Positions 40,868 to 57,576 of a stretch of DNA of 64,000 nt are shown one piece after another. This DNA is from Daucus carota subsp. sativus (lineage: Eukaryota; Streptophyta; Magnoliopsida; Apiales; Apiaceae). Location: the NCBI RefSeq assembly GCF_001625215.2, contig NC_030386.2:39209796-39273795 (forward strand), in the 5' to 3' direction. The number at the start of each line of letters is the position of its first letter. The first letter of the stretch is position 1. Made by a program: the position numbers and the translations under genes. A model generated the notes under the pieces. It saw nothing but the letters and a program-made list of their open reading frames with translations, had not been told where the DNA came from and searched no databases.

Positions 40868-41580
40868 AACTGAAAAAAAATCAGTTATAAGATAATATCA
40901 CTACAGCAAGACATCAAAGGGGACATGGTAAATGTAACATAAGTCAAATTATTGATCTAAGGTAAACCTGGTTTGGGGGGGGGGGGGGCATTGTAGGTGC
41001 CTTGTAAATATATATCTGAGAGTATAATCCATATTTTTACCCTGAGCTCTCCATATATGGGTTCTACAGAATTCAAGACTTCAGTTAACTATGAAATTTG
41101 ATAGCGTTATCACTAAACTTGTCTAATACTAGTTCTGTCCTGATTATAACCTAACCACTGATAATACCAGTGTGTCACAAAACAAAATAAAAAACCAAAC
41201 AATATCAAGCAACAAAGATTATGAGGAAAAAACATACCTAAAATAACCGATTGAAAGCAGGAATAGAGTTGGACATGATGAAGTCACCGTGAATCGAAGT
41301 CGAAACATCAAACCCTAAATCACCTGGAAACCCCCAAATTAGCAATATATATCTAAAATTAAAGGATGATATCCTAAATTCAACAATACACATAAAATAC
41401 AGGGCTGAAGAGAGAACTCGGAATTAAGAGAGTGAGAGAGTGAATGAGCGAGAGTGAGTTCAAAGAGAGAGACTGGTAAAAGGGGGAAATGGCACCTATT
41501 TTCATCTGGAGGGAAGATGACCGCCTATTTTTTTTTACCTTCTCCTTTACCTTCTTTATCGAATTATATATTGGAGGAAA

Positions 41581-41972
41581 GTTCTATGGAGACCGCTATT
41601 TCATCGAAGACCTCGGAGACCACGTATATTCTGCAATCAAAACACTATAAAATAAATTATTTTGTAAAATATGTTCTACAAATATCATGTATTCATTAAA
41701 ATTGTTGAAGATCATTTATGTTTAATAAGTAGATAATGTATGTTTTATAAGTTTAACAAATGTTCTGCAAACTAAATATATTTCATAGAACAAAACATTT
41801 TGTAATGTTCCACATGTAAAACTTATATGATATTTAAGATTTTAAATGAAATAATGATTTCATAGAACATGATTTGCAAAACTATACGTTTTGCAATGTT
41901 TTTATGAAATATTTTACTTGCAGAACATATGTGGTCTCCGGGTCTCCGAAAAAAATATGATCTCCGTTGAAC
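41581..41972. mobile_element. MITE with GTTCTATGGAG ends, nested in the CACTA element
   Basis: Inverted ends GTTCTATGGAGACC (left) and GTTCAACGGAGATC (right, minus strand) are followed on both sides by a CGGAGACCAC block. The ends resemble those of the element at 54906-55291. The interior is AT-rich with repeated TTCTGCAA/TTCTACAA words. The superfamily is uncertain, possibly Mutator-like. Confidence 0.6.
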
Positions 41973-43860
41973 TTAACTCTTATATATTATATATATTATA
42001 TTAAAAGCTTTAAATTCTGATAAAAAATTTATACATAATCAAGCAACTTTTATTTTTAAAACTCAAATAGAATTTTCAAATTTTAAAACTAATAAAAGAT
42101 GATTTTGATATGAAGAAAGAATGTGATTACCTAAAATACAGTCAAGAATATAATATATTATACCAAAAACTAAAAAAGTTATTTAGGATTATATATGGGT
42201 TAAATATTTTAAATGTTTTAGCCGCTAACATTTCAAATGATTATTCGGAACAAAAGTAGTTATTTAAAAGTACCTCCCCCTCCTAGAGTCCAATGTTTGC
42301 GCGCATTTTAAGATGAATATAAAATCTACTTATGTAATTTATTTTTAATTTTTCTTTTTTTAGTAAAATTTAAATGTTGAATTTTTAATTAGAAGAAAAG
42401 TAATAATATATAATTTATAGAACTATATATAATTTAAAGGAACATTAAGATATGTGTCGAGTCCCGCCCTACTTGGACCGAGGGAGCAATATTTTAAGTC
42501 GGAAAAGCAACTCCAACCTTGTAAAGCCCCTGGTTTAAAAATACATTGACATATTAAAAATAAAAAATATATATATAGATAATATTGTCAAAATTTCACA
42601 CCCTAGTCATACACCCTTTTGTCTATAATTTTAAGCAAGCCCCTATGCATGGCTAGATTCGTGGAACGGTTACATATCTGTAATAAATATCATGTCATTG
42701 ATCACTCATATTAAAACAACACATTTTATTTATAACAACTTAAAATGATAATATCATATTATATTTAATAAATAATTAGTACCGTCAAAACAAAAATAAA
42801 TAAAAATTGATGTCTTGGATGTGTTTTTAGCCAACAATTATAATCAACCTTATTGGAGATCTCTAGCAGCAACTCCAACCATCAAAAAACATTTAACTAA
42901 AAAATGATTTGATATATCAAAATAAAAAATATTGATAATCCCATGAAAATATGACACTTCAACCATATTCCCCCTTATTTATAATTTTAGCTAAGATTCT
43001 TTGGATAACTATATTTGTTGAATAGCCACACCTGTAATAAATGTCAAATCATCAATTAGAATATTAAAATAATATATCATATTTATAACAATTTGAAATA
43101 ATAAAAATATGTTATATTTAAAATATAACCAATCAATATAGTCAATACCATCGAAACAAACAAAATGTGTTACAAGTTGAGAAAATTTTACATAATATCT
43201 TACATGTGTAATTTTATCAACCCCATTAGACATGCTTTAAATAGTACTTTAGCCGTTTTAATTAATACAAAAGCACATTGTTGTTGTTTTTTCATCTCAC
43301 AAAAATTAGGTTGTTGCATGAAAAAATAATTTCAGAAAAATTAAAATAATCATTCAATCGTGACATGACTAGCTAAAAGTAATTGTTTAACTATCTTGAC
43401 AATTATAAGAAGACATGAATAAGGCATTATTTTTTATATCTTCGCATCATTGAAATTAAGTCATATTAACATATTTATGATTGAATGGTGGAAAAACAAA
43501 AGAAATATCATTTGTAACAAGACTCGTCATTTAAAAGCAATTATTTAACTGTCTTATTTATTATAAAAATACAAATAAATATTTGTTTTATTTCTTCAGA
43601 GAACTTTTTTTATATAAAAATAATCAAATAATCATTCGTAACAAAAGCGACCGACTATAAACGGTCGCTTTTGTTTTTATATCTTTTACTTTTCGGGCGC
43701 GGGAAATTTCCCGCTCAAACACATAATAGTTAAAAGCGACCGTAGTTGGTCGCTTTTATATTTAAAAGCGACCAAACAAAAACGACCCTTTGTAAAAGTC
43801 ACCAAACAAAAGCGACCGTCAATAAAAGCGACCGAACGCGGTCGCTTTTGTTTATCAGTG

Positions 43861-44483
43861 AACTCAAATTTATATTTTGAATAAAAGCGACCACGGGCAC
43901 ACGGACAAACCCTTTACAAATTTCATCAAAAAACTCGGTGTTTTTTGACTAAACAGTTATATGTTTTTCACTCAGTCCAACAAGGAGATAAATAAGAGAT
44001 ACTACTATATTTTGATATCAAAACGAGAATAAGCTGATGAAAAAATATCAAAGAGAGTAAGCTGATGAAAAAATATCAAAGAGAGTAAGCTAATTTTTTA
44101 ATATCATGCATGCTATCGGCAAAAAAAATAATTGAATGACTAGACCTTAAAATCATGAGCATGTTGTTATAATATTTTTGACCCAAAAACGACTCATTTT
44201 TAGTTTTTGTTCTTTTGATTGAATAGATGTTACTAATAATGGATTATTATGAATTTTAAAATATATTATTAATATAAACATATATAACAAATTATGAATT
44301 ATCAAATTACATTCGTGCACATGCATGTTATATTTATATATCCAAATCAAATTTTTTATCATTATTCAACCAGAGTACTAATTATTCACAATTATAAATT
44401 AAAAGTACAAAATTGATTCAAATACAAATTGTAAAAAAAATAAATTTGTTAAACAAGATAAAGAGCACAAAACCATCAGGGCC
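43861..44483. other. Intergenic, AT-rich
   Basis: Short direct repeats of GATGAAAAAATATCAAAGAGAGTAAGCT units occur at about 44030-44100. No gene is seen. Confidence 0.5.
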
Positions 44484-45131
44484 GCATGGCTGAAGCTGAA
44501 GTCTCGGCCTACAAATCTACCCAATTCAGCTTCTGCCTAAAAAAAGAGATTCAGGGAACTTTTGAGAACGTGAAAACATTTTGGGGTACTTAAAAGATTT
44601 TCTTAATGAGTACATGCCAAACAAAAGTTTAGATGCTTTCCTATTTGGTTAGCCACAAGTCCTGAACTTTATATTTATGGGACTTTTCTTTCATGAGTGA
44701 AATTAATATACTGAAATTTGAGATGGCAAAAACCTTGCTAGATTCAAAGCTAAGTATGCTGTTGAATTGCAACAAGATCTGACATCATAATAGGAGTAGC
44801 TCGAGGGCTTCTCTATCTTCGTCAAAATTCTAGATTGAGAATCATTCATAGATATATGAAAACAAGCAACATTTTACTAGACGCCGAGATGAGACCTAAG
44901 ATTTCTGACTTTGGCTTGGCAAGAATTGTCGGAGGAGAAGACACAAAACCTACGACCACCAGAGTTACGGGAACCTAGTAAGTACATCAGTAATAATACA
45001 ATAGCATAAGCTGAAGTAATGTAGTTTGGTGGCATGAAAACACTTCTGCGGCAGAACTTCTTCCTCCACTAAACCAGACAGAGTCCAGTAATGAAACAAC
45101 ATTTTCAGCAGAGGACGGTTTGCCAGGGATT
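44484..45131 (+). pseudogene. Broken receptor-kinase copy, opposite strand to the intact gene
   Basis: 44605-44650 matches the end of kinase exon 4 of the 34-38 kb gene ([11 protein letters not shown]). The following intron sequence is also conserved, and 44741-44980 matches exon 5 ([32 protein letters not shown]). HRD has become HRY, and frameshifts and stops interrupt the start of exon 5. 45060-45120 resembles the last exon (PPLNQTESSNETTFSAEDG against the intact gene's NNEITFSVEDG); exon 6 is missing. 44484-44590 duplicates a segment from below the intact gene. It is a dead paralogue. Confidence 0.85.
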
Positions 45132-45134
45132 TAA

Positions 45135-45370
45135 CTAACTTTTTACAAGCCAGATAAAGCCGTAAAATAAAGTTCTCAGATCAGTCGAATTTAATAATCG
45201 ACGTTTTGTTGTAGCGAAAAAGACATGTGCATATCTTTCTACAAGCCGATTAAAACCGCGAAGTAAGGTTTTTAATCGAATCAAAAATCGGTCAATTTTA
45301 ATCGGTACTAGTCGATTATAGTCGGTCGAATTTGACAATGCATGTTTTGTTGCATGGAAATGAGCATGTG
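45135..45370. repeat. Imperfect internal duplications downstream of the kinase pseudogene
   Basis: ACAAGCC.GAT.AAA.CCG recurs at about 45146 and 45241. GTCGAATTT...TTTTGTTG...CATGTGCATA recurs at about 45184 and 45324. The origin is unclear. Confidence 0.5.
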
Positions 45371-45673
45371 CATAATGTAACTTAATTAATATTTAGGTCA
45401 TCTTTAGTCAATAAAACATGTAAATGAATTGTTGATTTCTACTAATAACCTGCACGTTGGACAAGAATATCTTTGAAACTATGACACAAAATAAATAAAA
45501 CTAGAATCATAAAATATATAATGAATCTCTATATAAGAATATCCTTTGATCTATAAATTACACAAAGTATATAGAATTAGAATCATAAACTATTATACTC
45601 GACTAAAGAATAAAGAAAAAGAGTTTATAGTTTCCTCCAATACCAGAACGAAAACAAACAGAATCTTGTTTTC

Positions 45674-46489
45674 TCATTGTATCATAGTCGCCAGCTTAAG
45701 AGTCAAGTCTATATCATTCTCCTCATTCACTTCCACTCTGCTGCTATTGCTCATCCAATCCATTTGTTTGGTAAGATTCCGAGTTAAATTCTGTCGAACC
45801 TTGTTAACATGACTAGCATCAGTATCCGATGGATCATCTGTTGGAGAATTTAGTAAAGCCTCCATCTCGCAAAATAAATCCCCTTCTTCTGCAACAGAAT
45901 GTGATTCACCCAGCATTCGCAGCAGGCCCGACCAATCCAGTTCATTATCAGAAGCTTGATATTCTGAACTCATATCAAAAACCTCTTTCTCTTCGTGTTC
46001 TTTTCTATTATAAATTCTACACAACACAAATCTCCTGCTCGCGGAAGATCTTGGAGCTAAAACATATTCGTGCATGATCCAATTCGTTTTCTGACCTTTA
46101 CCTCTCTCGTCTCTCGATCTAATATAATAAACCAACGTGTTCTTCTTCCCGGCCTTCGTTTTCCAAGTCGTGCCACTAATTCTCCAGTATCCTCTCCCGT
46201 CTCTCGTGTACCTATTAATCTTGTTCTTACTCAGTGGACTCCGCTCTGTAAAGTAATACGCAAACTCATCTTCTTCGTTGCGAGGGAGCTTGGATGGTTC
46301 AGAGACGTAAACGTCAAACTCTTGAACTAACTCTAATGGTATTTTTTCCAAGTGCTTTCCGTAGATCTTGCTGAATAAGTAAGCGAAAGCCTCTAGATCT
46401 GAGGGGCGGAATCTAAAACCCAATGGTGTGTGTTGCATCCAGGCTTCAACGCCTGTTGATCTCTGTCTTTTCAAACTCATTGACGGCAT
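45674..46489 (-). CDS. Divergent single-exon NAC-domain transcription factor
   Basis: One exon of 271 residues from ATG 46489 (MPSMSLKRQ). The longer frame to 46534 begins with TTG. NAC subdomains are recognisable but altered: LGFRFRPSDLEAFAYLFSKI where most family members have [11 protein letters not shown], then FTERSPLSKNKINRYTRDGR, GYWRISGTTW, NTLVYYIRSRDERG, TNWIMHEYVL and VLCRIYN. The C-terminal 90 residues are acidic and Ser-rich, likely an activation region. Most plant NAC genes have two introns in the domain; this one has none. No membrane segment is present. The putative TATA box lies at 46573-46580. Confidence 0.88.
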   Translation of the reverse strand: MPSMSLKRQRSTGVEAWMQHTPLGFRFRPSDLEAFAYLFSKIYGKHLEKIPLELVQEFDVYVSEPSKLPRNEEDEFAYYFTERSPLSKNKINRYTRDGRGYWRISGTTWKTKAGKKNTLVYYIRSRDERGKGQKTNWIMHEYVLAPRSSASRRFVLCRIYNRKEHEEKEVFDMSSEYQASDNELDWSGLLRMLGESHSVAEEGDLFCEMEALLNSPTDDPSDTDASHVNKVRQNLTRNLTKQMDWMSNSSRVEVNEENDIDLTLKLATMIQ

Positions 46490-46572
46490 GTATCTGATAA
46501 GGATCGAAGGGTCCAAGTATACTGGGACAAGCAATTCAATTATGAGTCGGAGGAAAACCTAGCATGTGTATG

Positions 46573-46580
46573 TTTATATA
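46573..46580 (-). promoter_or_regulatory. Probable TATA box of the single-exon NAC gene
   Basis: TATATAAA on the minus strand lies 84 bp upstream of ATG 46489. Confidence 0.5.
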
Positions 46581-46631
46581 GCAGTAGGGAGAGGCGGCTA
46601 TCTTCGACGTCATCGTAATTACATGATTAGG

Positions 46632-46633
<2 letters not shown>

Positions 46634-46674
<41 letters not shown>
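46634..46674. repeat. (AAT)n microsatellite
   Basis: About 13 uninterrupted AAT units in the upstream region of the NAC gene, followed by decayed AAT-rich sequence to about 46760. Confidence 0.95.
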
Positions 46675-46760
46675 GTAATAAAAATAAAAGAATACTAATG
46701 ATAAGGATAATTAATTATTGTAACAATGATAATAAAATAATGACAATAATAAAAAAAATA

Positions 46761-47661
46761 GTAGTAATGATAAATTTGAATTATATTAAAGATAATAGTT
46801 TTGGTTTAACAAAATTTGATTAAGAATCGGACTAGTAATTAGAATACTAGTGGGATGCTAATTTAACAACATATAAATGATTTATAACACAATTGTTTTT
46901 CTCTAAAACCTGCAAGTTCCGCGCACCTTTTAGGAAAGGTAGGTTAACGAGGGTTGATGGTTGTGGTCCTAACAAATCTACGGTTTGGATTATTTAGAGA
47001 ATTTTGTGAATATTTGATTTTTTATTTTTGAAATACGGATAGGTATAGAAAATATTTAAATGATTTATATTATATAGTAATGCATTTATTAATTAAATGT
47101 AAAATTTACTACAATATTGTTGCAACTAATTATTATATTTTTGTAATTATTTTTTTTTTTTTTTTTTTTGAAAATGAGAATAAATCTCAACGAGAATCGG
47201 CAATTCACCGTGATAATTCTTTCATTCAAGAAAGCTTATTATCTAACCGTCGGACATGCAAGATGACCGGGGAAATTTAGACAATAAAACTTTAATGTCC
47301 GAAAAGAAAACCGGCCTTCTTCCAAGAATCCTGAAAATAAAACAAGAGAAACAAAAAGAATATAAGTCGATATATTTAACAGATTACATCAAATATTTTT
47401 GTAATTATTTAATTATATTTAAATTCAGAAAACATAATTTTAATTTTCTGGTTTTAATGAAATCTAAAATTTACAAGAAGTCGAGTTTTTAATTATATCG
47501 CCAAAGTAAAAAGGGAAAATTACTGTGCATCAATTGTACAGTATAAGCTAATTACAAAAACAAAAAAAAGAAATATATTTTCGTAATAAAGCTAGGCGCT
47601 CAAACACAGGTTCTAGAACTTTCTCCATCAGTCTATACAGTACACAACTCGAGAGCACAAA
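46761..47661. other. Intergenic, AT-rich
   Basis: Contains a T-run at about 47150-47169 and the promoter side of the p23 gene. No coding sequence is supported. Confidence 0.5.
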
Positions 47662-47670
47662 TATAAATAG
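47662..47670 (+). promoter_or_regulatory. Probable TATA box of the p23 gene
   Basis: TATAAATAG lies 76-84 bp upstream of ATG 47746. Confidence 0.55.
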
Positions 47671-47745
47671 CCATAGCCACTTAAACTGCAGAGAAAATCA
47701 TCAAAACGACAGCGCATTCGCGAAGCTTGTTTTCAATCACGAAAA

Positions 47746-49891
47746 ATGACGTATGTTCTTCTCTCTTCTTCAACAATGATTCAATGATTCTGTATCTATT
47801 CTGTATGTATATGTCATTTGAGTTGTATGTATATTAATTGATCGAGATTATAAGTTTATCGAGTTTTAATTTATAAGGTCCAACTGTGCTTTGAAGTAAT
47901 ATATATGTATTTGAATTGCAAATATGAACCCTAGATGTTTCAGACTAATTGTGTTCAATTTAATTTCATTATGTTTTTTGTGTGTTTACACTTGTAATTA
48001 CCGAAGGAATTAATTATTTTAATATGTTAAGTATTTGAAATGTTGTATCGATGGTGTGATATCGTGTTTTGTATTGATATGGTTTTGAGTTTGTGTGATG
48101 CGAAATGCGGAAAGACAGTAGAGAAGTAGATGAAGCATAGGTCTCGGTGGCCTGTTATCGAAGAAGATTATTTATGAATTTAAGTAGAATGTTCGCGTAA
48201 ATTTGATTAAGTATTTGAGAATAGAGTGGATCTCTGAGTTCCTTATGAGGTTGGATGCGGTGATAGTTTGCCGTATTTTGTTCGGTCTCTAATCTGTTTT
48301 GTGGTCTGTTACAATTTGTTAGGTTGCAATTTGTTCGGTCTCCAATATATTATGTAGTGTGTTACAATCCGAGAAGCATTTTGGAATTCTAAATTAGAGT
48401 TTAAGAAAAACTAATGATATTTATAGGGGATTACTGCATTAAGTGCAGACTCAAAACGTACCTTCTGATTGAGTAACATTTTATTTATATTCGCGTAACT
48501 GGGGACCGATGTACGGATATATTTGGTTAAATGAGTGTAGTGGCTATATGTGGTTAAACGAATGTAGTTTGGAATTGCTCCCAACTCGTTGCTCGAGTTC
48601 TTTTCGATGTGTACTTGATATGACTAGGACATAGTCATTGGTTCCCTGGGATAAGTTCCTCTATATTCTTTTGGTTAAGAGGGTCCTAACCACGCTTGTC
48701 CCCAGTCCCTGATCTGTGTGAAAGTGTACATGGAGAAAGTATATCTGTCTCTTAACAGGGGATTTCTGAAAGTGAAAAGTGTGAGGTTGGTTCTATTATT
48801 TTTGTGGGTTATCCAACAACATGCCTCCATTTCGCATCAATGGTGATGTGTGGCTACCTAATCTCGTGATGAGGCGATTACAGAGAAGTAGAATATAACA
48901 TATCTAGAACAATACTGGACTGCAATATAACATATGTTTAAAATAATACTGTATTATATAACGACTCATGTCTTCTTGTTTGCTCTCTGCTCAGTCGACA
49001 TCCTACTATAAAGTGGGCACAGAGGTCTGATGTCCTTTACATCACCATTGAATTACCTGATGCTGAGGATGTGAATACAAAGCTGGAGCCGGAGGGAAGA
49101 TTATACTTCTCTGCAACAAGTGGGCCAGATAATTTGCTCTATGAAGTAGACATTGATCTTTATGACAAAGTTGATGTAGATGTATGTGCTGATAGTTTGC
49201 AGATGAGCTTTCTTCGCATCTATATGGTGATTGATGAGTTTGTTAAATTTTAAATGTCTATTTCAGGAGAGCATGGCAAGTACTAACTCGAGAAATTTCG
49301 TTTACATTTTAAAGAAAGTTGAAAGCAAATGGTGGAGCAGACTACTAAAGAAGGAGGGGAAACCTCCGGCATTCCTAAAAGTTGATTGGAATAAATGGGT
49401 TGATGAAGATGAGCAGGATGAGGAAGGTGTGTTTTAGGTTGCTTAGTCGATAGTTTTATTTTTACAGGTTATTAACTTATAGAACGTACTGACATGTCTG
49501 CTGGTTGTTAGATGAAAGTAATATAAATCTCGATGACTTTAACTTCTCGGTGAGTATGTCTGGTACAGATTAAAATGGTTTCAGTTGGTAATAAAATGTG
49601 TGAAACTGATGTTGGATGTTTTATTTTGTATATCACAGGGTCTTAAATTGGGTGGCAGTGGAGAAGATCATGGCAATGCTCTTGATGATGATAATGAAGG
49701 CAAGTATTATACTAATTTCGTTTGTAATTGATAAAACACATCTCAGTTCATTCCTGTTGCGTAATGTCGATATGCATGATACAGGGGATGATGGTAGTGA
49801 CACCGAGGAAGAAATCAAGGATGATGAAGCACCTGCTACTGGCAAAGCTGAGCCCAATGATGAAGAGGAACCTACCAGCACTAAACCTTAG
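47746..49891 (+). CDS. p23-like HSP90 co-chaperone (CS domain)
   Basis: Six exons: 47746-47750, 48995-49181, 49267-49426, 49512-49549, 49639-49699 and 49785-49891, spliced in frame to 185 residues. Exon 1 holds only five coding bases (ATGAC). The protein begins MTRHPTIKWAQRSDVLYITI, the conserved start of the CS domain, which folds as a beta-sandwich and binds the HSP90 ATPase domain. FLKVDWNKWVDEDEQDEEG is the classic p23 motif (VDW.KWVDED). The C-terminal 75 residues are highly acidic, as in the plant p23-1/p23-2 type, though shorter and without Gly-Met repeats. The fifth intron starts GC (GAAG|GCAAGT) in place of GT. Otherwise intact. Confidence 0.93.
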
Positions 49892-51603
49892 TTAAGAACT
49901 TGAGTCTTGAGCTATGTTGTTTCTGTCACCATACATATAAATTTACTAGTATCAAAGTTCGTTTTGGAATTCGTCAAAACGTATGGGTTTGCTGTGTGTG
50001 ATAACAATGCATATGACTTTTGCCCGTGGTGATCCTTTAAAACTTTTTTTGAGTTGTTGAAGTTGTTTTATCTCTGATGTTCATCTAAACAGATTCTGTC
50101 CACTCGCCTAGAATAGGAAAAAAAGGGGGTTGAGGTCAAACATAAGTTGCAGCTTCATACCTAGATAACCTGAACAGTTTCAGCTGCAACAAATCTGCAA
50201 TTCAGATTGTTTGGTGTTGGTTTATATTTTGTTGTCGATAAAGAGTTTTGGACGTTTAGTGAAACTTGTACCTGGTGGTTACGCTTTTCATAGTTGTAAC
50301 ATTTAGCTTCTCCGAGTGAGTGAAAAGGCTGAGAACATGATCTGAATTTCCTTCATATGGCACTATATAGGAAAATGTGGAGATTAATGTAACTCCTTGA
50401 ATTAGTATGTGAAAAAGTCGGAGTGACTTATATGCTTTGTGAGGAATGAGTGAATGACTACTTTCGTGTCGGGCTATTCTATCCCCAAGCTGTACTCAAA
50501 GAGTAAAGAAGTTATGACCAAAAAAAAACAAAAAAAAAAAAAAGAGTTAGAGCAAGTCCAATAGGTTACCTATCTCATTAATTTGTTCTCCTAGTATTAT
50601 TTTAATAATAAATTTGAGAGAGAATGGGAAAAGGAGGGAAAACACAAAGAAAGAAGGAGAGAGATTATTGTTTTATTCATAATATTAAATAGGTAATGGC
50701 TAGGGGTTACTTATAAATAGGTAATGACTAGGAGATTTGAGGTGTTGCTAGTGATTTAAGTCTCCACTAGGAGAGTGTTGGAGTGCTTATTTTTAATACA
50801 TTACCTAAATGTAAGTTTATAGCAAGTTTAGATAACCTATTGGATTTGCTTTTAAAAGCCATATTTTCCCGCGAAAGGGACAAGTTCTCCCGTCAAACAA
50901 AACTGCTTGTGAGATTTGACGAATCTCGAGACCTGTCGTCAAAGTTTCAGGGGTCCAACGATGAACCTTTTCTGGTGACTTCGATATTTAATGTCCCCGT
51001 TTTATTGTGACTTCGCAATGATTCATTACTGGTAGTTATTTTATCTATCCGCCATGATTTGGGAGATGCCTATCCATCGATGACTATTTAACAAGTCTAT
51101 TTGAGCAATATCATTCCATCACAATACAAAGATATTTAGCTTTGTTATTTCGGGGATCACGTAAAAGAAATAATTGCTGAATTGTGCACTCACTCTCAAA
51201 GAAATATACATCATTCATGCTTAGAGCATGACATAATAGTTCATTTTTACTATATATTTGCACTTCATTTTTATTCTTTTGTTGTTTAGTTTTCTCCGCA
51301 CATTAGTAGATATTTTGATCATATAATTCTAACTATTTAAAAGAATTCTGATAAAAAAAATATGTTCCTGAAGTCTTAATTCACATGCAAGAATATCTAT
51401 CTACAAACTACAAAGTAAATTTTACCAGTTCTGCAGTTCAATCTCAACTCTAGAGGGGTAATCCATGATTCGGGGTCTTTTGAATCCCAAAATAATACAC
51501 ATTATAATTGCATTCCAAAACCCATCATCACATCATTAAATTTGCAAATCACCAAGAAACAACAGGTCTACACATGATCCTACTTCATATGTCAAAAAAA
51601 AGC
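49892..51603. other. Intergenic between convergent p23 and CAPB genes
   Basis: The 3' flanks of both genes and one Tourist MITE (50550-50851). A run of A's lies at 50520-50543. No other feature is seen. Confidence 0.5.
50550..50851. mobile_element. Tourist-like MITE with TTA target duplication
   Basis: The 302-bp element has inverted ends GAGCAAGTCCAATAGGTTA and TAACCTATTGGATTTGCTT. It is flanked by TTA on both sides (50547-50549 and 50852-50854). Confidence 0.85.

Positions 51604-57576
<5,973 letters not shown>

Larger units (their letters stand above)
39004..43860. mobile_element. CACTA (En/Spm) transposon, non-autonomous, with captured gene sequence
   Basis: The left end is CACTACAAGAAAAATGAC, a classic CACTA terminus. 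The right end reads CACTGATAAACAAAAGCGAC on the minus strand. Both flanks carry dense subterminal repeats of GGTCGCTTTT and its complement AAAAGCGACC (39042-39285 and 43645-43860), the transposase-binding arrays of this superfamily. The interior holds a DEAH helicase fragment but no recognisable transposase. Target-site triplets differ (CAA and AAC), so either the right boundary is a few bases off or the site has mutated. One AAAAGCGACC also lies just outside, at about 43882. Confidence 0.78.

Noticed and set aside
43861-43905. Extending the CACTA element to include the AAAAGCGACC at about 43882
   Set aside because: No CACT-like terminus follows within reach; CAGTG at 43856-43860 is the better end, though the target triplets do not match.
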